DNA of 64,000 bases from Methanoregula sp. (GTDB lineage Archaea; Halobacteriota; Methanomicrobia; Methanomicrobiales; Methanospirillaceae). The notes beneath the pieces were generated by a model, which was not told the origin of the DNA, made no database searches, and was given only the letters and a program-made list of their open reading frames with translations. This document shows, piece after piece, positions 43,675-52,843 of this stretch (within the stretch, counting starts at the first letter, position 1; each line of letters opens with the position of its first letter). The translations under genes were made by a program, and so were the position numbers. The stretch is taken from NCBI GenBank assembly GCA_041645435.1, contig JBAZQB010000001.1, positions 434,001 to 498,000 of the forward strand. The letters are read 5' to 3'.

Positions 43675-45177
43675 GTGAAGAAATTCTCTTTTATCGCTCA
43701 CATGCCCGATACCCCCGGATCACTCCAACGTGCCGCGGAGATTATCAAGCATTATGATGGCAATATCAACCGTATCCAGTTTGACCGCCGCATCGATCCC
43801 GGAACCGTCTTTTACGAGGTTACTGCATCAGAAGAATCCTATTCCCGGATTACCCGGGATCTTGCGCAGATCGGGTTTCTCCAGAGTTCCATAAAACCCC
43901 AGAGTTTTTTAAAATTCTGTGTATATCTTCCCCATCGCCCGGGTGCACTGTACGAATTCCTGGGATTAACTACCGATGTCGGGGCAAATATCTCGTTTCT
44001 GGATTTTGATGATAAGAGCCGGCACCCGGAACGTCTCACGGTAAGCCTGAATCTGGAACAGGGTGCCGTAGTTGAGCGGTTGCTTAACCAGTTAAAATCG
44101 TTGTACCGCATTGAGATCATCGAATACGATACTACCGGAAAACAACTGGATGATACCGTTTTTTATGTCCGGTACGCCCAGGCAATCCGCGAGCTCATCG
44201 GGGAATCCGAAGATATATTCCTACTCTCGTTTCTTGCCGATACCAACCATATGGCACAGGAACTGATGGACCGCGGTTGCGATCCCAAAAAAGTATTTGA
44301 AAGTGTACTTGCTTCAGGCCAGACAATGAAAGCAACAACCGGACAGAATTTTTACGCAGATGTCCAGAAATTCCCGGTTGACGATCGAATGACATTATTC
44401 TGCTTCCAGGTACCCTGTGGGGGAAATATATTCCTCATCAAATCCGGAGAAAACCTGCTGATGATTGATACCGGATACGGGATTTATCATCACGATGTAA
44501 TGGCTATGTTTTCCCGGTATGGCATGGGAGATCTGAAAAAAATCAATCGGATTGTTGTGACCCATGCCGATGCGGACCATTGCGGGGCTGCCGGGTTTTT
44601 TACTGCTCCCGTACTCATGCACAACAGTACTCTGGAGATCATCCGGACGAATAACCGGGCGTATGGTTCACGAAGCGATCATGCATCGCTCGATGAATTC
44701 TATACAAAGATGATCAACCTGTTCTCAAAATTCACTATCCCGAAAAATGTCGAATGTCTTTCTGTCCCGAACGGAACCATGAGGGGAATATTCCCTGTTA
44801 TCGGGACCGTATCAATCGGTGATATTGAGCTGGAAATACTGGATGGTCTGAGCGGGCATACTGCCGGCCAGGTGTTCCTCTATTCACGTACTCATGGATT
44901 GTTGTTTGCTGCTGACAGCCTGATCAATTTTTCCAGTCTTTCAAAAGAACGGGCAGATTATAGCTCGCTTGCAGCTTTTCTCGTTACTTCTGTCAACGTT
45001 GACAGTGACAGCGCAAAGAAAGAGCGAAAAGGACTCCTTGAACTGGTGCAGGAAACAGATGCCCATCTTGCCTCTTCCGGCAGACGATGCCTGATCTGCG
45101 GAGGGCATGGGGCAGTATCGGTTTTTGATGCGGGAAAACTCGCGATGACGGGTCAGATCGAACGATACATTCCATAA
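43675..45177 (+). CDS. ACT-ACT-metallo-beta-lactamase fusion protein
   Basis: A 500-aa protein starting at GTG 43675 behind GGTGA. Two ACT-type regulatory domains (about 1-72 and 80-150) show AHMPDTPGSLQRAAEIIKHY and YLPHRPGALYEFLGLTTDVG. An intermediate region (about 155-225) leads into a metallo-beta-lactamase fold (about 235-490) with IVVTHADADHCGAAGFF (the HxHxDH zinc site), LSGHTAGQVFL, LLFAADSL and ICGGHGAVS. Amino acids or other small ligands may control the hydrolase through the ACT domains. The substrate is unknown. It is followed on the opposite strand by a DNA methylase. Confidence 0.82.
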   Translation: MKKFSFIAHMPDTPGSLQRAAEIIKHYDGNINRIQFDRRIDPGTVFYEVTASEESYSRITRDLAQIGFLQSSIKPQSFLKFCVYLPHRPGALYEFLGLTTDVGANISFLDFDDKSRHPERLTVSLNLEQGAVVERLLNQLKSLYRIEIIEYDTTGKQLDDTVFYVRYAQAIRELIGESEDIFLLSFLADTNHMAQELMDRGCDPKKVFESVLASGQTMKATTGQNFYADVQKFPVDDRMTLFCFQVPCGGNIFLIKSGENLLMIDTGYGIYHHDVMAMFSRYGMGDLKKINRIVVTHADADHCGAAGFFTAPVLMHNSTLEIIRTNNRAYGSRSDHASLDEFYTKMINLFSKFTIPKNVECLSVPNGTMRGIFPVIGTVSIGDIELEILDGLSGHTAGQVFLYSRTHGLLFAADSLINFSSLSKERADYSSLAAFLVTSVNVDSDSAKKERKGLLELVQETDAHLASSGRRCLICGGHGAVSVFDAGKLAMTGQIERYIP

Positions 45178-45204
45178 AACGGATCTGCACACGGAATCAA
45201 TCAA

Positions 45205-45984
45205 TTACTCTGTATCCAGAAACCTGTCCCGTGCCAGATCAAGATATTGTTTGTCGACATCCAGACCAATAAATCTCCTTTTATACTGGTGTGCAACGAT
45301 GCCGGTAGTGCCGCTGCCACAGAAAGGATCGAGCACCAGATCTCCTTCCTTTGAACTGGACAGGATAATCCGTTTTAAAAGGGCAACAGGTTTTTGTGTC
45401 GGATGCTTTCCCCTTTTCTTTTCATTACCCCTTGGTGAGGGAATACTCCAGACCGATCGCATCTGGCGTTCCGGTCGTTTCATTACATCTTCTTTCCAGC
45501 TGCCGTTCTTGATTATGTCATAGTTGAACGTATGTTTTGCATCCCTGCTTTTACGTGCCCAGATCAGGGTCTCATGACTAGCGGTAAAATACCGGCCGCT
45601 CAGGTTTGGTGGCGCATTGGGTTTGAACCAGCTGATATCATTGAGGAGGTGAAAACCGGTACGCTGGAGTGCATAACCGCAGGCATAGATGGAATGGTAT
45701 GTCCCGGATATCCAGATTGAACCTTGATCTTTGAGAACCCGGCGGCAGCTCGTTATCCATGCGTTATGAAAATTGAAATCTTCCTCAATACCGGAACTTA
45801 CATCCCATGCTCCTTTGTGAACCGGGACTCTTTTCCCGTTCTGGCAGGTAAATCCCCCGTTTGAAAGGTTATAGGGAGGATCGGCAAAGATAAGATCTAC
45901 AGAATTGTCAGGCAGTGTTGCAAGATACTCGTTGCAGTCAGCATGGTACAGACTGAATGTATCGTGCGAAAAATAGGGGAGCAT
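45205..45984 (-). CDS. DNA adenine methyltransferase, DpnA-like (beta class)
   Basis: A 259-aa N6-adenine or N4-cytosine methylase. The catalytic motif IFADPPYNLSNGG (about residues 32-44) precedes the target-recognition region and the SAM-binding LDPFCGSGTTG (about 220-230), which is the beta-class order. KHPTQKPVALL and ISWFKPNAPPNLSGRYFTAS match DpnA-type enzymes that methylate GATC. The DNA target is an inference from that resemblance. No restriction endonuclease or second methylase is adjacent, so it appears to be an orphan methylase. The 3' end converges with the ACT-MBL gene. Confidence 0.85.
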   Translation of the reverse strand: MLPYFSHDTFSLYHADCNEYLATLPDNSVDLIFADPPYNLSNGGFTCQNGKRVPVHKGAWDVSSGIEEDFNFHNAWITSCRRVLKDQGSIWISGTYHSIYACGYALQRTGFHLLNDISWFKPNAPPNLSGRYFTASHETLIWARKSRDAKHTFNYDIIKNGSWKEDVMKRPERQMRSVWSIPSPRGNEKKRGKHPTQKPVALLKRIILSSSKEGDLVLDPFCGSGTTGIVAHQYKRRFIGLDVDKQYLDLARDRFLDTE

Positions 45985-46150
45985 TTCGAATCGTCACCAG
46001 GTAGTATACAGGAATTATTGGCACTTATCTGCTGTTAAACTATGCCGGGAGAACCTGTCATCGTTTTGTCAAAACTCTGAAAAACGCCTTGATACCATCT
46101 TTTGCGAAATTCTCATCTACTATGCAATAACATCTTGTGTGGGAAACGTA

Positions 46151-46750
46151 ATGGAGAGCCACAGGGTACAGGAAATGATGCGGCTGATGGCATCAAAGAT
46201 CCGCACAATTGCTAATACCATTTCTGATGAAGATGTGGGGAAGTTCATTACTGAACTTTTGAACGCAAAGCGCATTTATGTGATCGGGGCCGGGCGGTCC
46301 GGACTTGTTGCCAAAGCCTTTGCCATGCGCCTCATGCATCTCGGGCTCCAGGCATATGTTGTCGGAGAGACAATAACTCCTGCCCTGAACAAGGGAGACC
46401 TGATGGTCATTTTCTCTGGTTCTGGCAGGACCAAGACGGTTGCGGATCTCGCAGAAACGGCAAAAGAGATTGGAGGACGGATATGCCTCATCTCATCGAA
46501 TGCAGATTCGCGTATCGGCAAGATCGCTGACTGCATTGTAATCATCGAGCATCACCGGGATACGGTTGAGGATGATGCGGTCGAGTTTGAGATACGGCAG
46601 ATGATGGGGGAGCACAAATCCTTCGCTCCTTTAGGCACGCTCTTTGAGACTGCTTCCATGATCTTTGCAGATGCCGTCGTCTCACTCCTGATGGAGATCA
46701 CAAAGACCGATGAAAGTGCTCTCAAGAACCGGCATACGAATATTGAATAA
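46151..46750 (+). CDS. hxlB: 6-phospho-3-hexuloisomerase
   Basis: Converts hexulose 6-phosphate to fructose 6-phosphate, or runs backwards to supply ribulose 5-phosphate in archaea lacking the pentose phosphate pathway. The 199-aa SIS-domain protein has IYVIGAGRSGLVAKAFAMRL, VGETITPALNKGDL, IFSGSGRTKTVADLAETA and a C-terminal APLGTLFETASMIFADAV. The ATG at 46151 is preferred; GTG 46139 is also possible. Its usual partner, hexulose-phosphate synthase, is not present in the window. The stop is followed after 16 bp by an aminotransferase gene. Confidence 0.9.
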   Translation: MESHRVQEMMRLMASKIRTIANTISDEDVGKFITELLNAKRIYVIGAGRSGLVAKAFAMRLMHLGLQAYVVGETITPALNKGDLMVIFSGSGRTKTVADLAETAKEIGGRICLISSNADSRIGKIADCIVIIEHHRDTVEDDAVEFEIRQMMGEHKSFAPLGTLFETASMIFADAVVSLLMEITKTDESALKNRHTNIE

Positions 46751-46766
46751 CACGGGAGTGATGAGC

Positions 46767-47867
46767 ATGAAATTTGCAGACCGGGTAAAAGATATCGAGA
46801 TCTCGGGCATCCGCCGCCTGTTCGAGGCAGCAGGTCCCGACTCCATCAATCTCGGGCTCGGGCAGCCGGACTTTGATACCCCCCAGCACATCAAGGATGC
46901 TGCCATCAGGGCCATACAGGAAGGAAAGACCGGGTATACCGGCAACAACGGCATCCCCGAGCTCCGCCACGCAATCAGTGAAAAATTCAAACATGAGAAC
47001 CGGCTCACCTGCCCTTCGGACCAGATCATTGTCACGGCCGGTGCAAGCGAAGCGCTCCATATTGTGATGCAGGCAATGGCCGGCAACGGCGACATTGTTC
47101 TCTGCCCGGATCCGGGTTTTGTTTCTTATGCATCCCTTGCAATCCTTGCTGGTGCCACTCCGGTCAGTGTTCCCCTCACCCATGATTTGCATATCGATGT
47201 GGAGAAGGCAAAGGAACTGATGGATGGGGCAAAACTGTTTGTGATAAATTCCCCGGCAAATCCAACGGGGGCAGTTGAGAGCAAAGAGTCCATCAAAGCC
47301 TTAGTTGAGTATGCAGATGATGCCGGTGTAACCATCATTTCTGACGAAGTGTATGAACATTTCATCTATGGTAAAAAGCACTGGAGTGCCGGCCAGTTCG
47401 GCGATAATGTAGTTACGGTCAACGCGACCAGCAAGACCTATGCGATGACCGGCTGGCGTCTCGGTTATCTTGCCGCATCTCCTGACATCATCGGCCAGTG
47501 CATCAAAGTCCACCAGTACTGCCAGGCCTGCGCGACTTCCATCTCCCAGTATGCGGCAGTTGCAGCATACGAAGGTGACCAGCATCCCGTTACGGTTATG
47601 CGGGATGAATACCGGGCGCGGCGGGATCTTTTCTGTAAAGGTTTGTCTGCACTGGGGCTGGACTTCCCGCTCCCTGAAGGTGCATTCTATGCGTTCGTAC
47701 CGATGAAACCTGCGCTCACCCAGAAAATTATTGATGCCGGGGTAGTGATTGTCCCGGGCGCTGCGTTCGGTGTCAATGCACCCGAATATGCCCGTATGAG
47801 TTATGCTACCTCGCGGGATAACCTGAAGCGTGCCCTTGATAGGATTCAAAAGGTAATGTGTGATTAA
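46767..47867 (+). CDS. Pyridoxal phosphate aminotransferase, class I/II (aspartate type)
   Basis: A 366-aa aminotransferase from ATG 46767, chosen because GGAGTGAT lies just upstream and MKFADRVKDIEISGIRRLF is the family start. Hallmarks are LGLGQPDFDTPQHI, TGYTGNNGIPELR, NSPANPTGAVESKES, the aspartate in ISDEVYEHF and the PLP lysine in VNATSKTYAMTGWRLGYL. RMSYATSRDNL binds the carboxylate. The substrate is probably aspartate or an aromatic amino acid; it cannot be told exactly. It runs into the M42 peptidase gene within a few bases, suggesting one transcript with hxlB and the peptidase. Confidence 0.88.
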   Translation: MKFADRVKDIEISGIRRLFEAAGPDSINLGLGQPDFDTPQHIKDAAIRAIQEGKTGYTGNNGIPELRHAISEKFKHENRLTCPSDQIIVTAGASEALHIVMQAMAGNGDIVLCPDPGFVSYASLAILAGATPVSVPLTHDLHIDVEKAKELMDGAKLFVINSPANPTGAVESKESIKALVEYADDAGVTIISDEVYEHFIYGKKHWSAGQFGDNVVTVNATSKTYAMTGWRLGYLAASPDIIGQCIKVHQYCQACATSISQYAAVAAYEGDQHPVTVMRDEYRARRDLFCKGLSALGLDFPLPEGAFYAFVPMKPALTQKIIDAGVVIVPGAAFGVNAPEYARMSYATSRDNLKRALDRIQKVMCD

Positions 47868-47868
47868 C

Positions 47869-48906
47869 ATGGTCAAAGAACTGTTACGTAAATTATCCAA
47901 TGCCCACGGTGTCTCGGGCAGTGAAGGCAATGTCTATGCGGTCATCAAAAAAGAGCTTAAGGGTCATGTCGATGAAATCCGTGAAGATCCCATGGGCAAC
48001 CTGATTGCGATTAAGCACGGCAACAAGTTCAAGGTGATGCTTGCTGCCCACATGGACGAGATCGGCCTTATGGTGAAGTATGTCGAAGAGAAAGGCTTCA
48101 TCCGGTTCGTTGCTCTTGGCGGCTGGTACGGGCCGACGCTCTACAACCAGCGGGTGATCCTGCATGGGGCAAACGGTCCCGTTATTGGTGTCATTGGCGG
48201 TAAACCCCCGCATATGATGGATGATGAAGAGCGCAAGAAAGGGGTAAAAGTCGATGATCTCTTCATTGATATTGGTGCCACAAATCCCGATGAGGTCGAC
48301 TATCTCGGTGTCGAAGTCGGTACTCCTGTAACAATTGACAGGGAGTTCTGTGAACTTGCCAATTCCCGGGTTACCGGAAAAGCCTTTGACAACCGGGCCG
48401 GTGTTGCGATGCTGATAAAAACCTTGAAAGAGGTTGATTCCCCACTTACCATCTTTGGCGTCTTCACAGTCCAGGAAGAAGTTGGCCTGAAAGGCGCACG
48501 GACCAGTGCGTACGCACTCGATCCCGATTGTGCCATCGCAACCGATGTCACCATCCCTGGCGATCACCCGGGCATTGAGATGAAAGATGCACCCGTTTTA
48601 ATGGGCAAAGGTCCGGTCATCACCATCGTTGACAGCAGCGGAAGGGGGCTTATTGCGAACCGCAAAGTGGTCAAATGGCTCAAGGAAGCAGCGGATTCAA
48701 ACTCAATTCCCGTGCAGATGGAAGTCGGCAGCGGCGGGACTACAGACGCAACGGCAATTCACCTGACCAAGGGGGGCATCCCGAGTACAACGATGAGTAT
48801 CCCATCCCGGTACATCCATTCACCGGTAGAAGTGCTGGACTGCAATGATATCGAAGCCGGTGTGAAAATACTGGTAGCGGCTCTGAAGAAGAAGCCGGTA
48901 TTATAA
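47869..48906 (+). CDS. M42 family metalloaminopeptidase (tetrahedral TET peptidase-like)
   Basis: Cytosolic peptidase that trims oligopeptides released by the proteasome. From ATG 47869 (GTG 47860 is also possible) it has 345 aa. The metal ligands are in MLAAHMDEIGLMVKYV (His, Asp), GKAFDNRAGVAML (bridging Asp), FTVQEEVGLKGARTS (the Glu pair), IATDVTIPGDHPG and a final MSIPSRYIHSPVEV (His). These are the M42/TET signatures. Its stop is followed by a T-rich stretch, TTTTTTTTTG, suitable for termination. Confidence 0.92.
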   Translation: MVKELLRKLSNAHGVSGSEGNVYAVIKKELKGHVDEIREDPMGNLIAIKHGNKFKVMLAAHMDEIGLMVKYVEEKGFIRFVALGGWYGPTLYNQRVILHGANGPVIGVIGGKPPHMMDDEERKKGVKVDDLFIDIGATNPDEVDYLGVEVGTPVTIDREFCELANSRVTGKAFDNRAGVAMLIKTLKEVDSPLTIFGVFTVQEEVGLKGARTSAYALDPDCAIATDVTIPGDHPGIEMKDAPVLMGKGPVITIVDSSGRGLIANRKVVKWLKEAADSNSIPVQMEVGSGGTTDATAIHLTKGGIPSTTMSIPSRYIHSPVEVLDCNDIEAGVKILVAALKKKPVL

Positions 48907-49473
48907 TTTTTGTTCTTCATTTTTTTTTTGAAATCTTTTTGTTCACGGGCATTTGCCTATGACCCCGGCAGCGTTAAGAAAATTTCCTGATTATTTCCCC
49001 TGAAAATCATATTATTCGGAAAAAATGGAGATGTATCCTTTTTACAACTGCGATGAACGCCGCCGCCCCCGAAGGGACGCCCCCGCGGCGGTTTTAATGA
49101 ATAAACTGTTGACCCCTCATTGCCCCGCCGTGCCTCGAAGATGCCATGAGGCGGGGAATTCTCATTACGATTTATCATTTCAAACGATTCTGATAATTTA
49201 ATTATGAACCCATTTGGATCATTCACCGGTAAGTGCATAGTACAAAACCCGGTTCGCGTTTCGCACAGAAAAAATCGCAATCGAACTCCGGCAAAAAAAT
49301 TTCAATCACCCCCTCACCCCCCGCTCATTTTTTTTCAATCGACCCTTGATTGCATTTTCCGGACCATCACGCCGGAGAAACAAAAATTTTGTAGCATGTA
49401 CATACCGATTGTAGGATAATTATCCGATTGTAGCCTCATCAACTAACACCTCATGCACGCGATTGAAATTTTT
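48907..49473. other. Intergenic region with two GC-rich hairpins
   Basis: AT-rich DNA interrupted by a GC-rich block at 49060-49157. This has two inverted repeats: CCGCCGC/GCGGCGG (49060-49066 and 49085-49091) and CCCCGCC/GGCGGGG (49124-49130 and 49151-49157). Convergent genes lie on both sides. The block resembles the GC-rich cores of the MITEs in composition but has no clear terminal repeats that I can find, so it may be a decayed element or a bidirectional terminator. No coding frame is convincing. Confidence 0.45.
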
Positions 49474-49671
49474 TGCTTTGTAGAAATCATTGAGAAAACT
49501 CTGACGTTCTCGGGGGCTTCGCCCCCGCCACTGGGGCACCCCCCATTGCGATGACAACGTATTACCTGTAACCTTACTCGGGCTATCGCACTGCGCCCGT
49601 CCCCCAACGGGGGACTGGTGGCGCAAGAGGGGGGCAATATATTACGTGAAAAAAAGGTTTTCTACAGAGCA
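49474..49671 (-). mobile_element. MITE, family 2 copy B (198 bp, inverted)
   Basis: Near-identical to 32533-32731 in reverse orientation. The ends are TGCTTTGTAGAAATC at the left and GGTTTTCTACAGAGCA at the right. The flanks AAATTTTT (49466-49473 and 49672-49679) form a perfect 8-bp target duplication. The GC-rich core contains GGGGGACTGGTGGCGCAAG and CCCCATTGCGATGACAAC, related to the family 1 core. It lies between convergent genes, close to the CARF regulator gene. Confidence 0.87.
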
Positions 49672-49776
49672 AAATTTTTCAAGCAGGGTCTGGCAAAAAA
49701 AATTGAAAAAAAAAAAGAAAATTCTGCTGTGAAAATGTGCACCAAAAACGTACAAAAAAGTGATACCGAATCCTGC

Positions 49777-50634
49777 TCAGGAACTCTCCACCATGCTTCT
49801 GACCAGTGAGTTTGTGGCCGGATCGGAAAAGAACCGGAAAGCCAATTCCCCAGCTTCAGTAATCCGGTAGGTTTTCTCTTTCCGGCTATCCGGAGAGTAT
49901 TCCTCCTCAATGAGCCCTGCATCGCGGAGGGTGCCGATAAACCCGGAGAAGGTGGCATGGGATAATTCTGCGGCCGGCTTGCGACCCCGCTTGTATTGTA
50001 TTACCGGCTTGGAGGGATCACCGGGTTTTGCCTTCTTTGTCCGGGACGGGATATAGTACGGCCAGAGCTGTTGGTACAGGTACTGCCGGGACACCCACGG
50101 AATTGGTGTCGCTCCCTTTTTGTCCTCCCTGTACCGGAGGAGTATAGCAAGGATTGTCTGGTAATTAGGATTGGAAAGCAGGGTACTAATGGTACGGTCC
50201 GGCAGCGGGACCCTGCGTGTGATTTTTTCATCAAAGGAAGAATAGACCACCCCGCCAAGCCAGGGAACAAAGGCAAAGAGCGCCAGGCAGAGTTCTTTTG
50301 ACCCGCCGGAGAGATCGAACGTGTACCGTGCATCCGGGTACTCCCGCCGGATCTTCGCAAGCGCTGACCGGACAGAAGTATAGGCCGGCGGATAGATCAT
50401 CTCCCGGGCGAAGGGTATCGAGAGCGACGCAGAGATCTCCTGCACTGCCGAAACTGCATTCCGTACCGCGAACCGGTGTTTCTCTATCACCGGGTCCGGA
50501 GATCCTTCATGGATGATGCTGTCGGTAAAAACAATGGTCCGGGAGATCGCCGGGAGTTCACGGAACATTGCCGGATAGGCAATGGAGATTTTCTCACCGG
50601 CACTGATGATATGGACGTGTTCTTTCCGATCCAT
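49777..50634 (-). CDS. CARF domain-winged helix regulator
   Basis: A 285-aa protein with an N-terminal Rossmann-like CARF domain (about 1-135). Its signature strand and loop, YTFDLSGGSKELCLALFAF, contains the GGSKE nucleotide-sensing motif. A winged-helix domain follows (about 205-285): AELSHATFSGFIGTLRDAGL, EKTYRITEAGELAF. CARF domains bind cyclic or linear oligoadenylates in type III CRISPR defence, and CARF-wHTH proteins control transcription. There is no CRISPR array or cas gene in the window, so its ligand and target are unknown. It lies between a MITE and tRNA-Arg. Confidence 0.78.
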   Translation of the reverse strand: MDRKEHVHIISAGEKISIAYPAMFRELPAISRTIVFTDSIIHEGSPDPVIEKHRFAVRNAVSAVQEISASLSIPFAREMIYPPAYTSVRSALAKIRREYPDARYTFDLSGGSKELCLALFAFVPWLGGVVYSSFDEKITRRVPLPDRTISTLLSNPNYQTILAILLRYREDKKGATPIPWVSRQYLYQQLWPYYIPSRTKKAKPGDPSKPVIQYKRGRKPAAELSHATFSGFIGTLRDAGLIEEEYSPDSRKEKTYRITEAGELAFRFFSDPATNSLVRSMVESS

Positions 50635-50936
50635 AGATCAGTGTCGGGTATAGCGGGTTAAATGGTTGTTTATCTTTCGCTTGTTGTCTTGCAGCCCGCG
50701 AACATGGGAAAAATGCGGCGGACTGTGATGTAGAAAAACATCGTACACCCGTTCCTCTCATGTGTTCCCAAGCAGGGTGTTGATTAAGGTACGAGTGGTC
50801 AGAGACTTCTTAAATTGTTGAGTGATTTTCACCACTTTTATCCATACGTTTTGTTTTCCTTTTCCACTAGTCAGATTAATGATAAAATATTCTGAAGATG
50901 CTATTTTGAGAAAAGATTTAGACGTGAAAAGAAACA

Positions 50937-51008
50937 CGCCTCGGCCGGGACTTGAACCCGGGTCAAAAGCTCCGGAGGCTTCTAGGATGTCCGCTACCCT
51001 ACCGAGGC
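50937..51008 (-). tRNA. tRNA-Arg (CCG)
   Basis: On the minus strand GCCTCGG pairs with CCGAGGC (acceptor). The anticodon stem GAAGC/GCTTT encloses the loop CTCCGGA with anticodon CCG. The T arm is CCCGGGTTCAAGTCCCGG. No intron is present. The D arm is short with three or four pairs. The discriminator base is G. Confidence 0.88.
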
Positions 51009-51310
51009 TGATGGTCAAAATTGTCCACTGCTTACCCGTTAATTTAGGTTAGATTCCGATTCCGGATTGATGGAATCCATGACACTGGACATTGCCATAT
51101 CAAAGAGGTGAGTCGAGCAGAAAAACATTTGCAGAGACCGTAGAATGAAGGTAGAGTAAATATGAGCAATGAAGATCGTGTCCTCCTTTTTTTCTAAACG
51201 ACGCGCATTACACACCAAGAGGTAGTATTGTCGGAGAAAATCAGTTCAAACAATTTATGAATCGGGAATTATACATTACATGTTAAGATGCAGACCTGGA
51301 GACACGGGGA

Positions 51311-52762
51311 ATGAAGTTCGACGATATTCCCTCAATAATATCAGAGTTGAATGATGACCCTTGGATTTCTCTTTGGTTATATCGGTTCGGGCAATATGTC
51401 GATCTTTTTGCTATCGTGGCAATTTTCGGGATTTTAATACTTAATTGGTTCCAAGTCGTTCCAACGGACATCAATAACGCCCTGTATTTTTTAAGCGCGA
51501 TGGTCCAGGCACAAGCAGCCATAGTCTCCCTTGTTATCACTTTAACACTCATCGCAATCCAGATGACCGCGGGCTCATATACCCCCCGGGTTGTCGACGT
51601 GATGAAGAAGAACCCGGACATGTGGTTTCTTCTCGTCATATATATCGAGTCAATTTTAATAGGATTTTTTGCGCTCAAAGAAGTAGCCAGTCCGGATGAT
51701 CAGTCCCTTGTCTCATTGATCTTTATTCTCGGTGCCTACACGTTTCTCACATTGTTCCTCTACATGTATAACACAATCAATCTTCTCCGTTCTGATGCAG
51801 TAGTGAAGATGCTGGTGGCCGATATTAATATCGGCAACATTCAGCTGACGGAAGGGGCTGCTGATATGATGCAGCCCGTTTTCGATGTCGTCCACGCATC
51901 GATTAATCGGTTTGATATAACGACAACCCGGGCGGGTCTGAATCAATTGGAGGAACGGGTAATTGAACTCCTTCGTTCATCTGATAATCTTCATAGATAT
52001 TCTATCGTTGACCATTTCTGCAATCATATTGAACGCTCCGCTGTGGTTACGCTCAGGAATGACGATGAAGGGACTGTCATAGAAATAATGATGGTTCTTG
52101 AAAAATTGGGGGATCAGGTTGCGGATCTGGGACCGGTAGATGATGATTTAGGACTGGTGGATTCAGCTCAGCGGGTAGCTATGACCTTAAGAAAAATTGG
52201 TATCCATGCCGCGGATAAGAAATTTGAAAGAGCAACCATTCTTATGCCACAGGCACTTCGTTACGTTGGAATCCATGCTGCATTATCGGGACTTGAGATG
52301 GGGACCATAGAGGCAGTTCGGGCCATTAAGGATATTAGTATCCATGCCATAGACCGGGGAATGGAGCTGACGGTTTTGGTGGTGCCCGGGCTCCTCGATG
52401 AAGTAAGTACCTATGCCGTGAATAATGGACTGGAGAGGGCGACCGTGCATGTGTCTGGGGCTTTAGGGGATATTGGCATCCACGCTGCGGATAAGAAACT
52501 GGAGGATATGACCATACAGGTGGCTCTTGCCCTGAATACGGTTGGCGTCCACGCCGCGGATAAAGGAATGGAGGATGCGACTTTAAACGTCGTGGGGGCA
52601 CTTTATTGGGTGGGTATGCATGCCGCTGAAGAAGGACTAGATGATGCGACTATAAAGGTGGTTGATGCCATTAAAGAGGTGGATATTCACGCAGCTAATA
52701 ACAAACTGGAGAAAGTAACCACCAATGTAAAGGAGATTCTTAAGAGCTTTGGTAAAAAGTGA
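51311..52762 (+). CDS. Membrane protein with 23-residue HAAD repeats
   Basis: A 483-aa protein. The N-terminal 150 residues contain about four membrane helices and resemble the DUF2254 family (QAAIVSLVITLTLIAIQMTA then SYTPRVV). A soluble region follows, ending in about eight tandem copies of a 23-residue unit from residue 290 to 475, consensus VGIHAADKGLEDATIxVxxAL. Each unit looks like a short helical hairpin, suggesting an alpha solenoid. The function is unknown. The ATG at 51311 has a GGGGA site. It is followed convergently by hypD. Confidence 0.75.
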   Translation: MKFDDIPSIISELNDDPWISLWLYRFGQYVDLFAIVAIFGILILNWFQVVPTDINNALYFLSAMVQAQAAIVSLVITLTLIAIQMTAGSYTPRVVDVMKKNPDMWFLLVIYIESILIGFFALKEVASPDDQSLVSLIFILGAYTFLTLFLYMYNTINLLRSDAVVKMLVADINIGNIQLTEGAADMMQPVFDVVHASINRFDITTTRAGLNQLEERVIELLRSSDNLHRYSIVDHFCNHIERSAVVTLRNDDEGTVIEIMMVLEKLGDQVADLGPVDDDLGLVDSAQRVAMTLRKIGIHAADKKFERATILMPQALRYVGIHAALSGLEMGTIEAVRAIKDISIHAIDRGMELTVLVVPGLLDEVSTYAVNNGLERATVHVSGALGDIGIHAADKKLEDMTIQVALALNTVGVHAADKGMEDATLNVVGALYWVGMHAAEEGLDDATIKVVDAIKEVDIHAANNKLEKVTTNVKEILKSFGKK

Positions 52763-52843
52763 TACCGGTTAGCGTGTTTTCCCATCCAAATATTAATTAT
52801 TCCAGCACTACTTTTTTCCATATGCAAGGATGATTGAGGATAT

